NCBI GenBank assembly: GCA_025210795.1
Contig: JAOAQZ010000037.1
Span: 47,684 to 111,683, forward strand
From: Cohaesibacter sp.
Lineage (GTDB): Bacteria > Pseudomonadota > Alphaproteobacteria > Rhizobiales > Cohaesibacteraceae
Length of the DNA stretch: 64,000 nt
Reading direction: 5' to 3'
The translations under genes and the position numbers were made by a program. The notes beneath the pieces were generated by a model, which saw nothing but the letters and a program-made list of their open reading frames with translations, was not told the origin of the DNA and ran no database searches. The first letter of the stretch is position 1; every line of letters begins with the position of its first letter. This document shows, piece after piece, positions 1-9,459 of the stretch.

Positions 1-612
1 GAGGCTCAAGGCCTACATGCAGAAATTGATCGCGGCACGTCCATTTTCCTACCGATCTGTTCAGCGGGATGCAGCCATTGCTGTTATCAGGCCGTTGATA
101 TCTATCCGTGGGAAGCAAAGCGTATTGGCGAGGCATTTTCAGCCCTTCCTCCAGAAACACAGGCAGATATTAAAAGTCGGGCTGATTCATGGACGCGGCA
201 TTATAACAGCGAATATGAGAAGGTTTACGCCGAGCGCAAAGAGCAATATGAGAGAACACCCTTTAAGATTTACCGCTCATTTTACGGGCAGACGCTTGAT
301 CAGTTTCAGCGACGTGATCGGATTGCCTGCCCTTTTCTGCAAGACGGGTTTTGCTCTATCTATGAAGCTCGCCCGGCCATGTGTCGGCTCTATTTCCAGT
401 TTACCGACCCTTTCGAATGCGAAGCAGATCCGCTTCGCTCACCGCCTTTTGAAAGCAAAAAGCTGATGAGTGCAAGCTTTACCTTACTTGACAGACGCGC
501 TGATCTGGAACCGCTAATCCATGGGGTTCATGATGAGCTGGGGCTAGAGGTTACGATGCTTGGACAGGGAGATGATGATCCGAAATATTCCTTTGACGAG
601 CAAAAGTTTTAG
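1..612 (+). CDS. YkgJ-type cysteine-cluster protein, 5' end outside window
   Basis: The reading frame is open from the first base, so the start codon lies to the left of the window. The visible part is 203 residues. It carries the cysteine pattern of the YkgJ/UPF0153 putative zinc- or iron-chelating family: CSAGCSHCC near the start, a second cluster ACPFLQDGFCSIYEARPAMC, then a further Cys in FECE. The family is thought to bind metal through these cysteines, but no reaction is established. The last 62 bases overlap the end of the convergent DeoR gene. Family assignment is good; function is unknown. Confidence 0.8.
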   Translation, partial: EAQGLHAEIDRGTSIFLPICSAGCSHCCYQAVDIYPWEAKRIGEAFSALPPETQADIKSRADSWTRHYNSEYEKVYAERKEQYERTPFKIYRSFYGQTLDQFQRRDRIACPFLQDGFCSIYEARPAMCRLYFQFTDPFECEADPLRSPPFESKKLMSASFTLLDRRADLEPLIHGVHDELGLEVTMLGQGDDDPKYSFDEQKF

Positions 613-1369
613 GCTTTGGTGCATGCACAGGGATGAGAGGGACATGGTTTAGCCAGCTTATTGCTTCTGCATCACTGGTAAAAAGCCGCGTCGCTTCATC
701 CAAATGGCCGCCGCGAATATGCGCAGGATGGCCAAATTTGCTGTGATCTAGCAACAGAAAAGAGGCGCGAGAGCTGGCCATAATGGCCTTACGGCAAGCC
801 GCTTCCTCTTCGCTCATATCCAAAAGAGTGCCATCAGCAGATAGGCCCGCTGCACCAAAGAGGCCGATATCAACCTCGAACCGGCTGAAGAAATCAGCGC
901 CGCTTCCCATCATTGCACCTTTGGGAGCAATTACCGCGCCACCCGCAACCGAGACTGACCAATCCGGCTGCTGGCTGGCAAACAGGGCGACAGAGAGCGA
1001 GTTGGTAAAGATCCGAAGGCCCGATTTTCCTTGCAAGGCTTTCATTGCCAGTTCCGTAGTCGTCCCGGCTAAAACAGCAAGACTGCTGCCGTCAGCAACA
1101 AACCGGGCTACCAGCGCCCCGATTTGCCGTTTTTCAGCCTCATGGGCGATTATCTGGCGGGCCTGACGCGGCGTCTGTCCCGTGGCTGGCCTCTCCACAC
1201 CCCCATGCACGCGGCGCAATTCTCCCCATTCGCATAATTGGTTGACATCACGGCGGATGGTTTGCTCCGACACGCCGAATTGGGCCGAAAAGTCGCCAAT
1301 CGCCCCAAATCCGGTTCTTTGCACCCTGTCAATGATTTGCTGCTGTCGCGAGGACGGAAGTCGGGCCAT
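551..1369 (-). CDS. DeoR-family transcriptional regulator
   Basis: A 272-residue protein with an N-terminal winged helix-turn-helix (about residues 5-57, including VSEQTIRRDVNQL) followed by the DeoR sugar-phosphate sensor fold (GTTTELAMKAL, FTNSLSVA, LLLDHSKFG). Such proteins usually repress sugar or nucleoside operons and respond to a phosphorylated sugar bound in the isomerase-like C domain. A GAGG ribosome site lies 7 bases before the ATG. The C-terminal 20 residues overlap the convergent YkgJ-type gene. A perfect palindrome 62-91 bases upstream of the start may be its own operator. No dedicated sugar operon is adjacent; the nearest amino-sugar genes are at 14-16 kb. Target genes are unknown. 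Confidence 0.88.
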   Translation of the reverse strand: MARLPSSRQQQIIDRVQRTGFGAIGDFSAQFGVSEQTIRRDVNQLCEWGELRRVHGGVERPATGQTPRQARQIIAHEAEKRQIGALVARFVADGSSLAVLAGTTTELAMKALQGKSGLRIFTNSLSVALFASQQPDWSVSVAGGAVIAPKGAMMGSGADFFSRFEVDIGLFGAAGLSADGTLLDMSEEEAACRKAIMASSRASFLLLDHSKFGHPAHIRGGHLDEATRLFTSDAEAISWLNHVPLIPVHAPKPKTFARQRNISDHHLPVQAS

Positions 1370-1430
1370 GGTCTTGCCTCAATCGGAGGAGTGAAAGAAA
1401 AGCTGTCTCATGGTCTTTTTCATAGCGCGC

Positions 1431-1460
1431 TCATTTGAATGTTATGTGACATTCAAATGA
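1431..1460. promoter_or_regulatory. Perfect 12-bp inverted repeat, candidate operator
   Basis: Arms TCATTTGAATGT (1431-1442) and ACATTCAAATGA (1449-1460) are exact reverse complements separated by 6 bases. The site lies between the divergent DeoR and MoxR genes, 62 bases upstream of the DeoR start. Position and symmetry fit a dimeric repressor site, perhaps autoregulation. Which protein binds is inference. Confidence 0.5.
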
Positions 1461-1636
1461 AAAATCCCCCCTATGGCAAAGCTTAAAGGCTGCCTCGCGC
1501 CAGCTGGCTTCTCGACCTTATAGACTTCCCCACCTTTTAGATTGGGGGTGAGGCTTTTTAGCTCGCGACAGTCAGGCAAACAGTCGTTAGCATAAAGCCA
1601 CCAACCTGCCTTTCTTTGGCCCAAGGAGCCCTTTTT

Positions 1637-2584
1637 ATGAGTGATAGTCACGCCAGCAAGCTTTGTGATGTTCCAACCATTATTTCCGGCCTTGGGGAGC
1701 AGGGTTATATTTGCTCGGAAGAAATCGCCACGGCGCTGCTGCTCTCCTATCATCTGGAAAAGCCGGTTCTGGTGGAAGGCTCTGCCGGTGTGGGCAAGAC
1801 GGAGCTGGCGCTGACCACCGCCCATTATCTGGGGCTGCCGCTCATCCGCATGCAATGTTATGAGGGATTGGATGAAAGTAAGGCGCTGTATGAATGGAAA
1901 TATGGCAAGCAGCTTCTCTACACCCAAATCCTGAAAGACAAGGTCGGCGATCTGATTGATGAGACATCCGATTTGCGGCAATCGATGGAAAAGCTGCATG
2001 ATTTTGGCGATGTCTTTTTCTCTCCGCAATTTCTGGAGCCCCGCCCCCTTTTGCAAGCCTTGCAGCAGGAAGAAGGAGCGGTTCTGCTCATTGACGAGAT
2101 TGACAAGTCTGATGAAGAGTTCGAGGCTTTCCTGTTGGAAATCCTCTCCGCCTATCAGGTTTCCATCCCTGAGATTGGCACGATCAAAGCCAAGCGTCCG
2201 CCTATTGTGTTTCTTACTTCCAACAATCAGCGCGATATGGGAGATGCGCTCAAGCGCCGCTGCCTGCATCTTTTCATTCCGCTGCCCGATGCCAAGCTGG
2301 AAGCACAGATTGTGGCCGCTCGCGTGCCTGATATCGAAGCCAGATTGCGTACGCAGCTGGTGGCCTTTGTTCAGGATTTGCGCAAGCTTGATCTTAAAAA
2401 AATGCCGTCTATTTCCGAGACGATTGATTGGGCCCGCTCTATCCTTTTGCTCAATGCCAGCGATCTTGATGCCAATTTGCTACATAACACGCTCAATGTG
2501 TTGCTCAAGCATGAAGAGGATATCGCGCTTGCCCATGACCATATGAAAGAGCTGCTCACCAGCGCGCAGAAAGCTGTGCGGTAA
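1637..2584 (+). CDS. MoxR-family AAA+ ATPase
   Basis: A 315-residue AAA+ ATPase of the MoxR group. Walker A is EGSAGVGKTELA, Walker B is VLLIDEID, and sensor 1 lies in FLTSNNQRDMGDALKRR. The ATG at 1637 follows AAGGAG by 9 bases and is preferred to an in-frame start at 1616. MoxR ATPases act as chaperones that insert cofactors or remodel protein complexes together with a von Willebrand A partner. The next gene encodes exactly such a partner and overlaps by one base (TAATG), so the pair is surely co-transcribed. It resembles the CoxD/CoxE type, but no CO dehydrogenase genes are present, so the client protein is unknown. Confidence 0.9.
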   Translation: MSDSHASKLCDVPTIISGLGEQGYICSEEIATALLLSYHLEKPVLVEGSAGVGKTELALTTAHYLGLPLIRMQCYEGLDESKALYEWKYGKQLLYTQILKDKVGDLIDETSDLRQSMEKLHDFGDVFFSPQFLEPRPLLQALQQEEGAVLLIDEIDKSDEEFEAFLLEILSAYQVSIPEIGTIKAKRPPIVFLTSNNQRDMGDALKRRCLHLFIPLPDAKLEAQIVAARVPDIEARLRTQLVAFVQDLRKLDLKKMPSISETIDWARSILLLNASDLDANLLHNTLNVLLKHEEDIALAHDHMKELLTSAQKAVR

Positions 2585-4044
2585 TGCGCGCGGTCATTGA
2601 AGATTTCATCCGCGCTTTGCGCACCAACGGGGTGGAGGTCTCAGTTGCAGAAGCGATTGAGGCGCACAAGATGCTGGCTCATTTCGGCTTTGCCGATCAC
2701 GCCCTCTTGCGCACTGGCCTTGGCCAGCTTCTTGCCAAGAGCGAAGCGGAGAAAGACCGCTTTGCCGATGTTTTTGATCTGTTTTTTGCGCAAGACCCGC
2801 TTCTTCTCTCCAGTTTGGGCATAACTGGTTCCAAGAAGGGCGATGAACAAGAAGACGGCCAAAACCCAAGCACAGCGCAAGAGGATGCGGCCTCCCAGTC
2901 CCCTTCTCAATCCCAATCCGGGGCAAGTGCCTCGCTCGCCCCTTCTCTTCCGGATGGAGTGGCGGGTGATAATGCTTTGGCCGCCATGATTTTAGAGGGT
3001 GACGGGCAAGGGCTTAGCCAGCAGCTCTCGCTTGCGGCCCAGCAGACCGGCGCCAATATGGTGCGTTTTAGCACCCAGCGCGGAGTTGCAGCCCGCAAAC
3101 TCCTTGATCAAATGGGCCTATCGGAGCTGGAAGCCCTGATCGCGCGGGTCGATGCGGGCGAAATTGACGGGCTGGATGAGGAAGAAAGCAGCCGCCTAGT
3201 TGCTCGCCTGCAAGCGGGGCGCACAGATCTGATTGCCCAGACGCTTAGCTTTATGGATCGGCAGATTGAGCTTTATGCAAAGCCCAACCAGATTGCCCTG
3301 CGCGAAGCAACTCTCTCCACCATGCCGCTCACCTCTATCCCCCATAGCGATTATGACCGCATGCATAAGCTGGTGACGCGGCTGGCGGACAAGCTTGCAT
3401 CGCGCTATGTGAAGCGGCGCAAGCGGGCACGGCGCGGCATTCTGGATGTTCGCCGCACCATGCGCGCCAATATGGGCCATGATGGTGTTCCGTTCATCAC
3501 CCATTGGAAACAGACCAAAATCGACCGCCCGCGCCTTGTTGTGGTGTGTGATGTCTCGCGCTCGGTTGCCAATACCGCGCGCTTTCTGCTTTTGTTTCTG
3601 TATAGTCTTCATGAAGTGGTGCGGGACATTCACTCCTTTGCCTTTGCCAGCCAGACCCTGTCCATTGATGCCATGATGGACGATCACGATATTGAAGACG
3701 CCATCCCCAAAGTGCTTTCCAGCATTGGCTTTCAGCCAACGGATTACGGGCAGATGCTGCGCAGCCTCAAGCGCGACCACTGGTCCTTGTTTGACCGGCG
3801 CACTTGCGTGATTTTCCTCGGCGACGGGCGTTCGAACTATGGGGAGGCGGAGGTGCCGATCCTCAAAGAGCTTTATGATCGCTGCGGGCGGATTATCTGG
3901 ATCAATCCCGAGCGGCAGAATCAATGGGGTAATGGCGATAGCGAGATGAAACGCTATGCGCCCCATTGTCATGTGGCAGAGAGCTGCAACAGCTTAAGCA
4001 AGCTCGAACGCATCGTCGACGACTTTCTCAAGGCAGTATTCTGA
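2584..4044 (+). CDS. VWA-domain CoxE-like protein
   Basis: A 486-residue protein whose first base is the last base of the moxR-like stop codon. About residues 80-130 form a Ser/Gln/Ala-rich linker. The C-terminal half is a CoxE-type von Willebrand A domain with the metal-ion site VVVCDVSRSV (D-x-S-x-S) and FLGDGRSNYG. No signal peptide or membrane segment is seen, so it is cytoplasmic. By family knowledge it works with the upstream MoxR ATPase in maturing or remodelling an unidentified complex. The gene ends 11 bases from the convergent hydrolase gene. Confidence 0.85.
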   Translation: MRAVIEDFIRALRTNGVEVSVAEAIEAHKMLAHFGFADHALLRTGLGQLLAKSEAEKDRFADVFDLFFAQDPLLLSSLGITGSKKGDEQEDGQNPSTAQEDAASQSPSQSQSGASASLAPSLPDGVAGDNALAAMILEGDGQGLSQQLSLAAQQTGANMVRFSTQRGVAARKLLDQMGLSELEALIARVDAGEIDGLDEEESSRLVARLQAGRTDLIAQTLSFMDRQIELYAKPNQIALREATLSTMPLTSIPHSDYDRMHKLVTRLADKLASRYVKRRKRARRGILDVRRTMRANMGHDGVPFITHWKQTKIDRPRLVVVCDVSRSVANTARFLLLFLYSLHEVVRDIHSFAFASQTLSIDAMMDDHDIEDAIPKVLSSIGFQPTDYGQMLRSLKRDHWSLFDRRTCVIFLGDGRSNYGEAEVPILKELYDRCGRIIWINPERQNQWGNGDSEMKRYAPHCHVAESCNSLSKLERIVDDFLKAVF

Positions 4045-4055
4045 ACGCAATTTCC

Positions 4056-4751
4056 CTAGCTGATCGTGATGGGCTGCATCACTTCCGGCTCGATCACATC
4101 AACACCCGGCAGGCCGTCTTTCATCACCTGTGCCGACTGCTCCAATATGGGGAATGTGCGATAGTGGCAGGGGATCACCGTTTTGAAGTTAAAGAACTTC
4201 TTGGCGGCATAGGTTGCCCGTTCCATATCCATGGTGAAATGCCCACCGGCAGCCAGAATGCCGATATCCGGCGCGTGCAGGTCATTAAAGATGCCCATAT
4301 CGGCGGTGACGTCGGTATCACCAGAGATATAAAGGACATGATCTTGCGCGGCGAGCATGAAGCCGCATTCGCTGCCCGTGCATTGCGGGCCGGTCTCCCC
4401 CATCATGGAAGAGGAATGAACCGCATTGACCATGGTCACTGCAATCTCGCCCAGTTTGACCGTACCGCCCTTGTTAAAGGCCACCACTTCGATGCCTTCT
4501 TTTTCCGCCCAGTAGGACAGCAGATCAAACTGGCCAACCAGCGGCACATTCAGCTTTTTGGCAAGCTCGACCACACCGCCTGCATGATCAAAATGGGCAT
4601 GGGTGAGCAAGATATGCGTTGCCCCTTGGGTGGCTGCTTCATATTGATCTTCCCCCAACATGGGGTTGCCCTCCAGCCATGGATCGACCAGCAAAATCTG
4701 GTCCGCAATTTCCAGACGAAATGCAGAATGTCCCAGCCAAATTATCTTCAT
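4056..4751 (-). CDS. UPF0173-type metal-dependent hydrolase
   Basis: A 231-residue metallo-beta-lactamase-fold protein. It shows the opening MKIIWLGHSAF, DPWLEGNP, the metal motif THAHFDHAGG, an ISGDTDVTADM metal-ligand segment and IPCHYRTFP. This layout fits the UPF0173 hydrolase group, whose natural substrate is not known. GGAGG lies 5 bases before the ATG. It stands alone, divergent from the ABC export operon and convergent with the VWA gene. Confidence 0.85.
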   Translation of the reverse strand: MKIIWLGHSAFRLEIADQILLVDPWLEGNPMLGEDQYEAATQGATHILLTHAHFDHAGGVVELAKKLNVPLVGQFDLLSYWAEKEGIEVVAFNKGGTVKLGEIAVTMVNAVHSSSMMGETGPQCTGSECGFMLAAQDHVLYISGDTDVTADMGIFNDLHAPDIGILAAGGHFTMDMERATYAAKKFFNFKTVIPCHYRTFPILEQSAQVMKDGLPGVDVIEPEVMQPITIS

Positions 4752-5001
4752 AGCAACCTCCCCTTGAGCCTATCAAAAATATCTAAACCTGTCTTCAGCC
4801 TAAGCCCTTAAGAGCAAGCAAATCAAGGCCTCGATGCTGCGGCATTCTTTGCCGCTGATTGCCTGGGCTTACCTCTAGTTGCCTGTGATTATTCTGCCGC
4901 TCACTCATTGATTACCTCGCCAAAAGGGAGGATGATTGAAGCAAGAGCCGCCTTTTGCAAATCTTTGCTTTGCAGCAACCGAAAGGGAAAGGAACAGCCC
5001 G

Positions 5002-5724
5002 ATGCCTGAGCCTTTGCAGCCTGACCTGACCTTTCGCACCGAAGGGCTGCGCAAGATTTATGGAGAAGGCGAGACTGCGGTCCATGCCTTGCGCGGTGTT
5101 GATCTGTCCATCCCAAAAGGCGAGATCGTGGTGCTTTTGGGGGCCTCGGGCAGTGGCAAATCCACCTTGCTGAACATTCTGGGCGGGCTTGATCGCTCAA
5201 GCGAAGGAAGCGCCTATTTTAGCGGCACGAACCTGACCGATATGGATGACGCTGAGCTGACGCTCTATCGGCGCGAGCATGTGGGCTTTGTCTTCCAGTT
5301 TTACAATCTGATGCCCAGCCTCACAGCCCTTGAAAATGTGCAATTGGTCACCGAAATTGCCGATGCCCCCATGGAGGCAGAAGACGCCTTGGCGATGGTG
5401 GGACTTGCTGACCGGCAAGATCATTTCCCCGCCCAATTATCCGGTGGTGAGCAACAGCGGGTGGCCATTGCCCGCGCCATTGCCAAGCGGCCCAATGTGC
5501 TCTTTTGCGATGAACCAACGGGCGCGCTTGATAGTCAGACGGGGCGCACCGTTCTTTCGGTTCTCAAACAGGTGAATGAAGATCTGGGCTCGACCATCTT
5601 GATTGTCACCCATGCCGCCGAGACCGCAGCCATGGCAGATCGGGTCATTCATTTCTCTGACGGGGCCATTCGCGAGATTGTCATCAACGAAGAAAAAGCC
5701 AACCCAGAGGATATTGTCTGGTAA
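5002..5724 (+). CDS. MacB/LolD-like ABC transporter ATPase
   Basis: A 240-residue nucleotide-binding subunit. It has Walker [11 protein letters not shown]-loop [17 protein letters not shown], signature [15 protein letters not shown] and Walker [14 protein letters not shown]. The [11 protein letters not shown] segment and the DEPTGALD form are typical of the MacB/LolD/FtsE branch, which powers FtsX-type permeases. The ATG at 5002 follows AAAGGAA and is favoured over an in-frame start at 4936. The permease starts 3 bases after the stop. Substrate is unknown. Confidence 0.92.
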   Translation: MPEPLQPDLTFRTEGLRKIYGEGETAVHALRGVDLSIPKGEIVVLLGASGSGKSTLLNILGGLDRSSEGSAYFSGTNLTDMDDAELTLYRREHVGFVFQFYNLMPSLTALENVQLVTEIADAPMEAEDALAMVGLADRQDHFPAQLSGGEQQRVAIARAIAKRPNVLFCDEPTGALDSQTGRTVLSVLKQVNEDLGSTILIVTHAAETAAMADRVIHFSDGAIREIVINEEKANPEDIVW

Positions 5725-5727
5725 GCC

Positions 5728-8091
5728 ATGACCCCACTTAACCGCAAATTATGGCGCGATCTTAATCGCATGAAGGTCCAATCCCTTGCGATTGGTGCAG
5801 TTATTGCTGTGGGGGTGATGCTGCTTGTCATGATGTCGGGCATTGTCACATCACTGACCGAGACCCGCCGCGCTTACTATGAGCGCAATCATTTTGCCGA
5901 CGTCTTTGTCTCTCTAAAACGGGCTCCCCTTTCTCTGCTCGGGGATTTGCGCGCCATTTCCGGTGTCTCGGCGGTAGAAGGGCGCGTTGCAGGCACGGCG
6001 CTTATTAATCTTGACAGTCTGGCTGTTCCCATTCGCGCACAAGCGGTCTCGCTGCCCGATGTCGGTATGCCGCGTCTTAATGTGCCGCAGCTGACCGCTG
6101 GCCGCTTTCTTAATGCCAAACAAAGCGACGAGATTTTGCTGCTCGACAGCTTTGCCAAGGCGCATGATCTTAAACCCGGCGATCAGATATCCGCTACGAT
6201 GAATGGTTCCCGCCGCCGCCTTGATATTGTCGGCCTCGTGCAATCGCCTGAATTTCTTTATAGCGTTGCTCCCGGCGAGCTGATTTCTGACGACAGCCGC
6301 TTTGGGGTGATCTGGATGAGCCAGACCGCCCTTGGGGCCGCCTTTGATATGCGCGGGGCCTTTAATGAGGCCCTTATCCTGCTTGGGCGGCGGGCCAACA
6401 AGCAAGCGGTGATTGAGGCAGCAGATCTGGTGCTGGAGGCCTATGGCGGGCGCGGCGCTTACGGGCGGCTTGACCAGATATCCCATCGCTTTACCGAAGA
6501 AGAAATCTCGGGCATGCGCGCCTCATCCAAAAGCGTGCCACCGATCTTTCTCGCCGTTGCCGCCTTTTTGCTCAATATCGTTATTTCGCGCATGGTCCAG
6601 TCCGAGCGAGAGCAGATCGGCCTGATCAAAGCCTTTGGCTATAGCAATTGGGAGGTGGGTGGCCATTATCTCAAGCTGGTTTTGATCATTGCCACGCTCG
6701 GGGCGCTGAGCGGCTGCCTTTTGGGAATTGCCGCCGGTCGCGCCATGATGGGGCTTTATCTTACCTATTTCAAATTCCCGCTTCTTGTTTTTCAGGTGGA
6801 GCCGTCAAGCTTTGTGATTGGCATTCTGGTCAGTGTGCTGGCAGCCTCTGCCGGTGGCCTTCTGGTTTTGCGCTCGGTCTTTGCCCTCACCCCGGCCCTT
6901 GCCATGCGCCCCCCTGCTCCGGCAGATTATAGCCGCACGGGCCGCTGGGGGGCCAAGCTTAATCGGCTGCTTGACCAACCAAGCCGCATGGTGGTGCGCC
7001 GGATTTTCCGCCAGCCGGGCCGCATGGCAGGCTCGATTATCGGCATTGCCACAGGCATGGCTCTCTCCGTTGCCATGATTTCGCTTCTGGCCGGATTTGA
7101 CCGTACCCTTCTTCTCAGCTTTGATGTGATTGACCGCTCTGATATCACTGTCAGCTTTACTCATCCCCTGTCCAAGCGGGTGATTTTTGATCTTGAAAAG
7201 ATCCCCGGTATTCTGGATGCAGAAGCCTCGCGGCAGGTCTCGGTTGTCTTTTCCAATGGTCTTAAAAGTCATCGCGGAGCGCTCACCGGCTATCACGAGG
7301 ATGCCCGCCTTAACCGCGCCATTGCAAAAGACCTGTCACCGATCATCATGCGCAAGGATGGAATTCTGCTCTCCAAGGCACTGGCTCAAAAGCTTGATAT
7401 CAGGGCCGGACAATTGCTCTATATTGATGTGCGCGAGGGGCGGCAGCCCAGTCTCTCCTTGCCCGTTGTGGGTGTTGCGGAAAGCCTGATCGGCTCCCCT
7501 GCCTATATGGAAATATCCGCCCTTAACCGTGCCCTCTCCGAGCCGAACAGGATTTCCAGCGCCTATCTCAGCCTTGATCGGGCGCGCGAGGAGGAAATCT
7601 ATCAGGCGCTAAAAGCCATGCCCAATGTGGCCGGAGTGGCGGTGAAAGACGATGCGCGCAACGCTTTTATCAAGATGATGAATGAGGGAGCTGGCGGCAT
7701 TCGCTTTGTGATGACGGCGATTGCCGCGATTATCACCTTTGGCATTGTCTATAATGCCGCGCGGATTGCTTTTGCCGAGCGCGAGCGCGATCTTGCCAGC
7801 TTGCGCGTTATCGGCTTTACCAAGGGCGAAGCCGCCTTTGTTTTGCTGGGTGAGCTGGCTGTTGTTACCCTTCTCGCCCTGCCCATCGGGGCGCTTATGG
7901 GATATTATTTCACCTTTGCCATTGCCAATGGCTTTTCAACCGATCTGTATCAGATACCGGTCAGCTTCAGCCCTGCCAGTTTTGGCATTGCGGGCCTTAC
8001 CGTTCTGTCTGCGGCCCTTTTCTCCGGCTGGCTGGTCAAATGGGACCTGGACAGGCAAGATCTGATTTCGGCGCTTAAAACGAGAGAATAA
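5728..8091 (+). CDS. FtsX-type ABC transporter permease
   Basis: A 787-residue inner-membrane protein with two FtsX/MacB permease modules. One membrane helix near residues 18-38 is followed by a long extracytoplasmic domain and three helices around 275-390. A second copy follows: a helix near 440-465, an extracytoplasmic domain, and three C-terminal helices (about 640-775). The charged Arg/Glu loop before the last helices (ERERDLASLRVIGFTKGE) is characteristic. With the ATPase before it and the adaptor 4 bases after it, this forms a MacB- or DevBCA-like export complex. No outer-membrane TolC gene is nearby. Confidence 0.9.
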   Translation: MTPLNRKLWRDLNRMKVQSLAIGAVIAVGVMLLVMMSGIVTSLTETRRAYYERNHFADVFVSLKRAPLSLLGDLRAISGVSAVEGRVAGTALINLDSLAVPIRAQAVSLPDVGMPRLNVPQLTAGRFLNAKQSDEILLLDSFAKAHDLKPGDQISATMNGSRRRLDIVGLVQSPEFLYSVAPGELISDDSRFGVIWMSQTALGAAFDMRGAFNEALILLGRRANKQAVIEAADLVLEAYGGRGAYGRLDQISHRFTEEEISGMRASSKSVPPIFLAVAAFLLNIVISRMVQSEREQIGLIKAFGYSNWEVGGHYLKLVLIIATLGALSGCLLGIAAGRAMMGLYLTYFKFPLLVFQVEPSSFVIGILVSVLAASAGGLLVLRSVFALTPALAMRPPAPADYSRTGRWGAKLNRLLDQPSRMVVRRIFRQPGRMAGSIIGIATGMALSVAMISLLAGFDRTLLLSFDVIDRSDITVSFTHPLSKRVIFDLEKIPGILDAEASRQVSVVFSNGLKSHRGALTGYHEDARLNRAIAKDLSPIIMRKDGILLSKALAQKLDIRAGQLLYIDVREGRQPSLSLPVVGVAESLIGSPAYMEISALNRALSEPNRISSAYLSLDRAREEEIYQALKAMPNVAGVAVKDDARNAFIKMMNEGAGGIRFVMTAIAAIITFGIVYNAARIAFAERERDLASLRVIGFTKGEAAFVLLGELAVVTLLALPIGALMGYYFTFAIANGFSTDLYQIPVSFSPASFGIAGLTVLSAALFSGWLVKWDLDRQDLISALKTRE

Positions 8092-8095
8092 CCTC

Positions 8096-9313
8096 ATGGC
8101 TAAACGCAAATCTCGTCATTTTCTCAGTTTTGCAACCCTTGCTCTTGTCGGGGCGGCGGTTGCCTGGTCCTTCTGGCCGCGCCCCTTGATGGTTGATCTG
8201 GGAGAGGTTCGCTATGAGCCGATGATCGTGACCATCAATGAAGAGGGTCGCACGCGGGTGCATGATGCCTATGTGGTCTCAACGCCAGTTGCAGGGCGGC
8301 TGCTGCGGGTTGAGGTTGAGCCGGGGGATGCGGTGGTCAAGGGGGAAAGCGTGGTGGCCCAAATGCTGCCGACCAATCCTGCGGCGCTCGACATTCGCAC
8401 CCGCGAGCAGGCGCGTGCAGCCGTCACGGCGGCAGAGGCCTCCCTTCGGGTTGCCAAGGCTGATCTTAATAAGGCCATTGCCGATCTTGATCTGTCACAA
8501 AGCGAGCTGAAACGTGCTACCTCCCTTGCCAAGCGCGGCACCATCAGCACGGTGGCGCTGGAGCGCAGCCAGCGCGACGCAAGGCGGGCAAGCGCGGTGA
8601 AAGATACCGCCGAGGCAGCCATTGCCATGCGAGAGGCCGAGCTTGCCAATGCCCGCGCGCGCCTGATTGATTTTGACAGCCCCCAAGGCTTTGCTTCCGC
8701 TGGAAAAGCACAAAAGGAAATTCCGCTCTATTCCCCCGTTACTGGCCGCATTCTTAAAGTCATTCAGCAAAGCGAGACCACTTTGGCGGCTGGCGCACCG
8801 GTGATGGAGATTGGCAATATTGCCGGAGATCTTGAAATTGTCGTTGAATTCCTTTCAAGTGACGCGGTGCAGATCTCCAAGGGAGATCGGGTCATTATTG
8901 ACGATTGGGGGGGCGATGCGGCCCTGTCCGGTATTGTGGAGCGGATTGATCCGTTGGGCTTTACCAAATTCTCGGCCCTTGGGGTGGAAGAGCAGCGCGT
9001 CAATGGTGTGATCCGCTTTACGGACGATCAAAATCTGCGGGCCGCTTTGGGTCACGGTTTTCGGGTCGAGGCGCAAGTGGTGATCTGGGAAGATGCCAAG
9101 GCACTGGTTGTCCCTTCCAATGCCCTTTTCCGCGATGGGCAAGACTGGGCAGTCTTTACTGTTTCAGAAGGCAAAGCTCGCCTGACCCATGTCAAAGTGG
9201 GTCAGAATAACGGGCTGAAAGCACAAATTCTGGATGGTTTGAGCGAAGGGGAGCAAATCATCCTTTACCCCGCTGCTGGCATTCTTGATGGAAAATTGGT
9301 GGAGCAGCGCTAG
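8096..9313 (+). CDS. HlyD/RND-type periplasmic adaptor
   Basis: A 405-residue membrane-fusion protein. There is one N-terminal membrane anchor (about residues 10-28) and a split lipoyl-type domain (VVSTPVAGRLLRVEVEPGDAV and PLYSPVTGRILKVIQQSETT). Between them is an alpha-helical hairpin rich in Ala/Arg/Glu (about 105-185), then a beta-barrel and C-terminal domain. Adaptors of this kind link an inner-membrane permease to an outer-membrane duct. It is the third gene of the ATPase-permease-adaptor operon; what is exported cannot be read from the sequence. Confidence 0.88.
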   Translation: MAKRKSRHFLSFATLALVGAAVAWSFWPRPLMVDLGEVRYEPMIVTINEEGRTRVHDAYVVSTPVAGRLLRVEVEPGDAVVKGESVVAQMLPTNPAALDIRTREQARAAVTAAEASLRVAKADLNKAIADLDLSQSELKRATSLAKRGTISTVALERSQRDARRASAVKDTAEAAIAMREAELANARARLIDFDSPQGFASAGKAQKEIPLYSPVTGRILKVIQQSETTLAAGAPVMEIGNIAGDLEIVVEFLSSDAVQISKGDRVIIDDWGGDAALSGIVERIDPLGFTKFSALGVEEQRVNGVIRFTDDQNLRAALGHGFRVEAQVVIWEDAKALVVPSNALFRDGQDWAVFTVSEGKARLTHVKVGQNNGLKAQILDGLSEGEQIILYPAAGILDGKLVEQR

Positions 9314-9459
9314 AGCGGGATACCTCTCTCCTTGTGCGGGCTTTTACCTAGCTGCTCTTGCCAAGGCGGGGCAAATGGCACAGACTGGCAGGATCTATTC
9401 TTGGCCTTTGTTGTTATCCCAATTATCGCTCTCCCCTCCCTTGCCAGAGGATTTCCTTC

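Noticed and set aside
1616..1636. Upstream start for the MoxR-like ATPase
   Set aside because: No ribosome site, while the ATG at 1637 has AAGGAG at a good distance.
1442..2269. Long minus-strand open frame over the moxR-like gene
   Set aside because: The plus strand has clear AAA+ motifs and a ribosome site; the antisense peptide has no recognisable features.
3966..4811. 281-residue plus-strand frame over the metallo-hydrolase
   Set aside because: Antisense to a clear UPF0173 protein with its own ribosome site.
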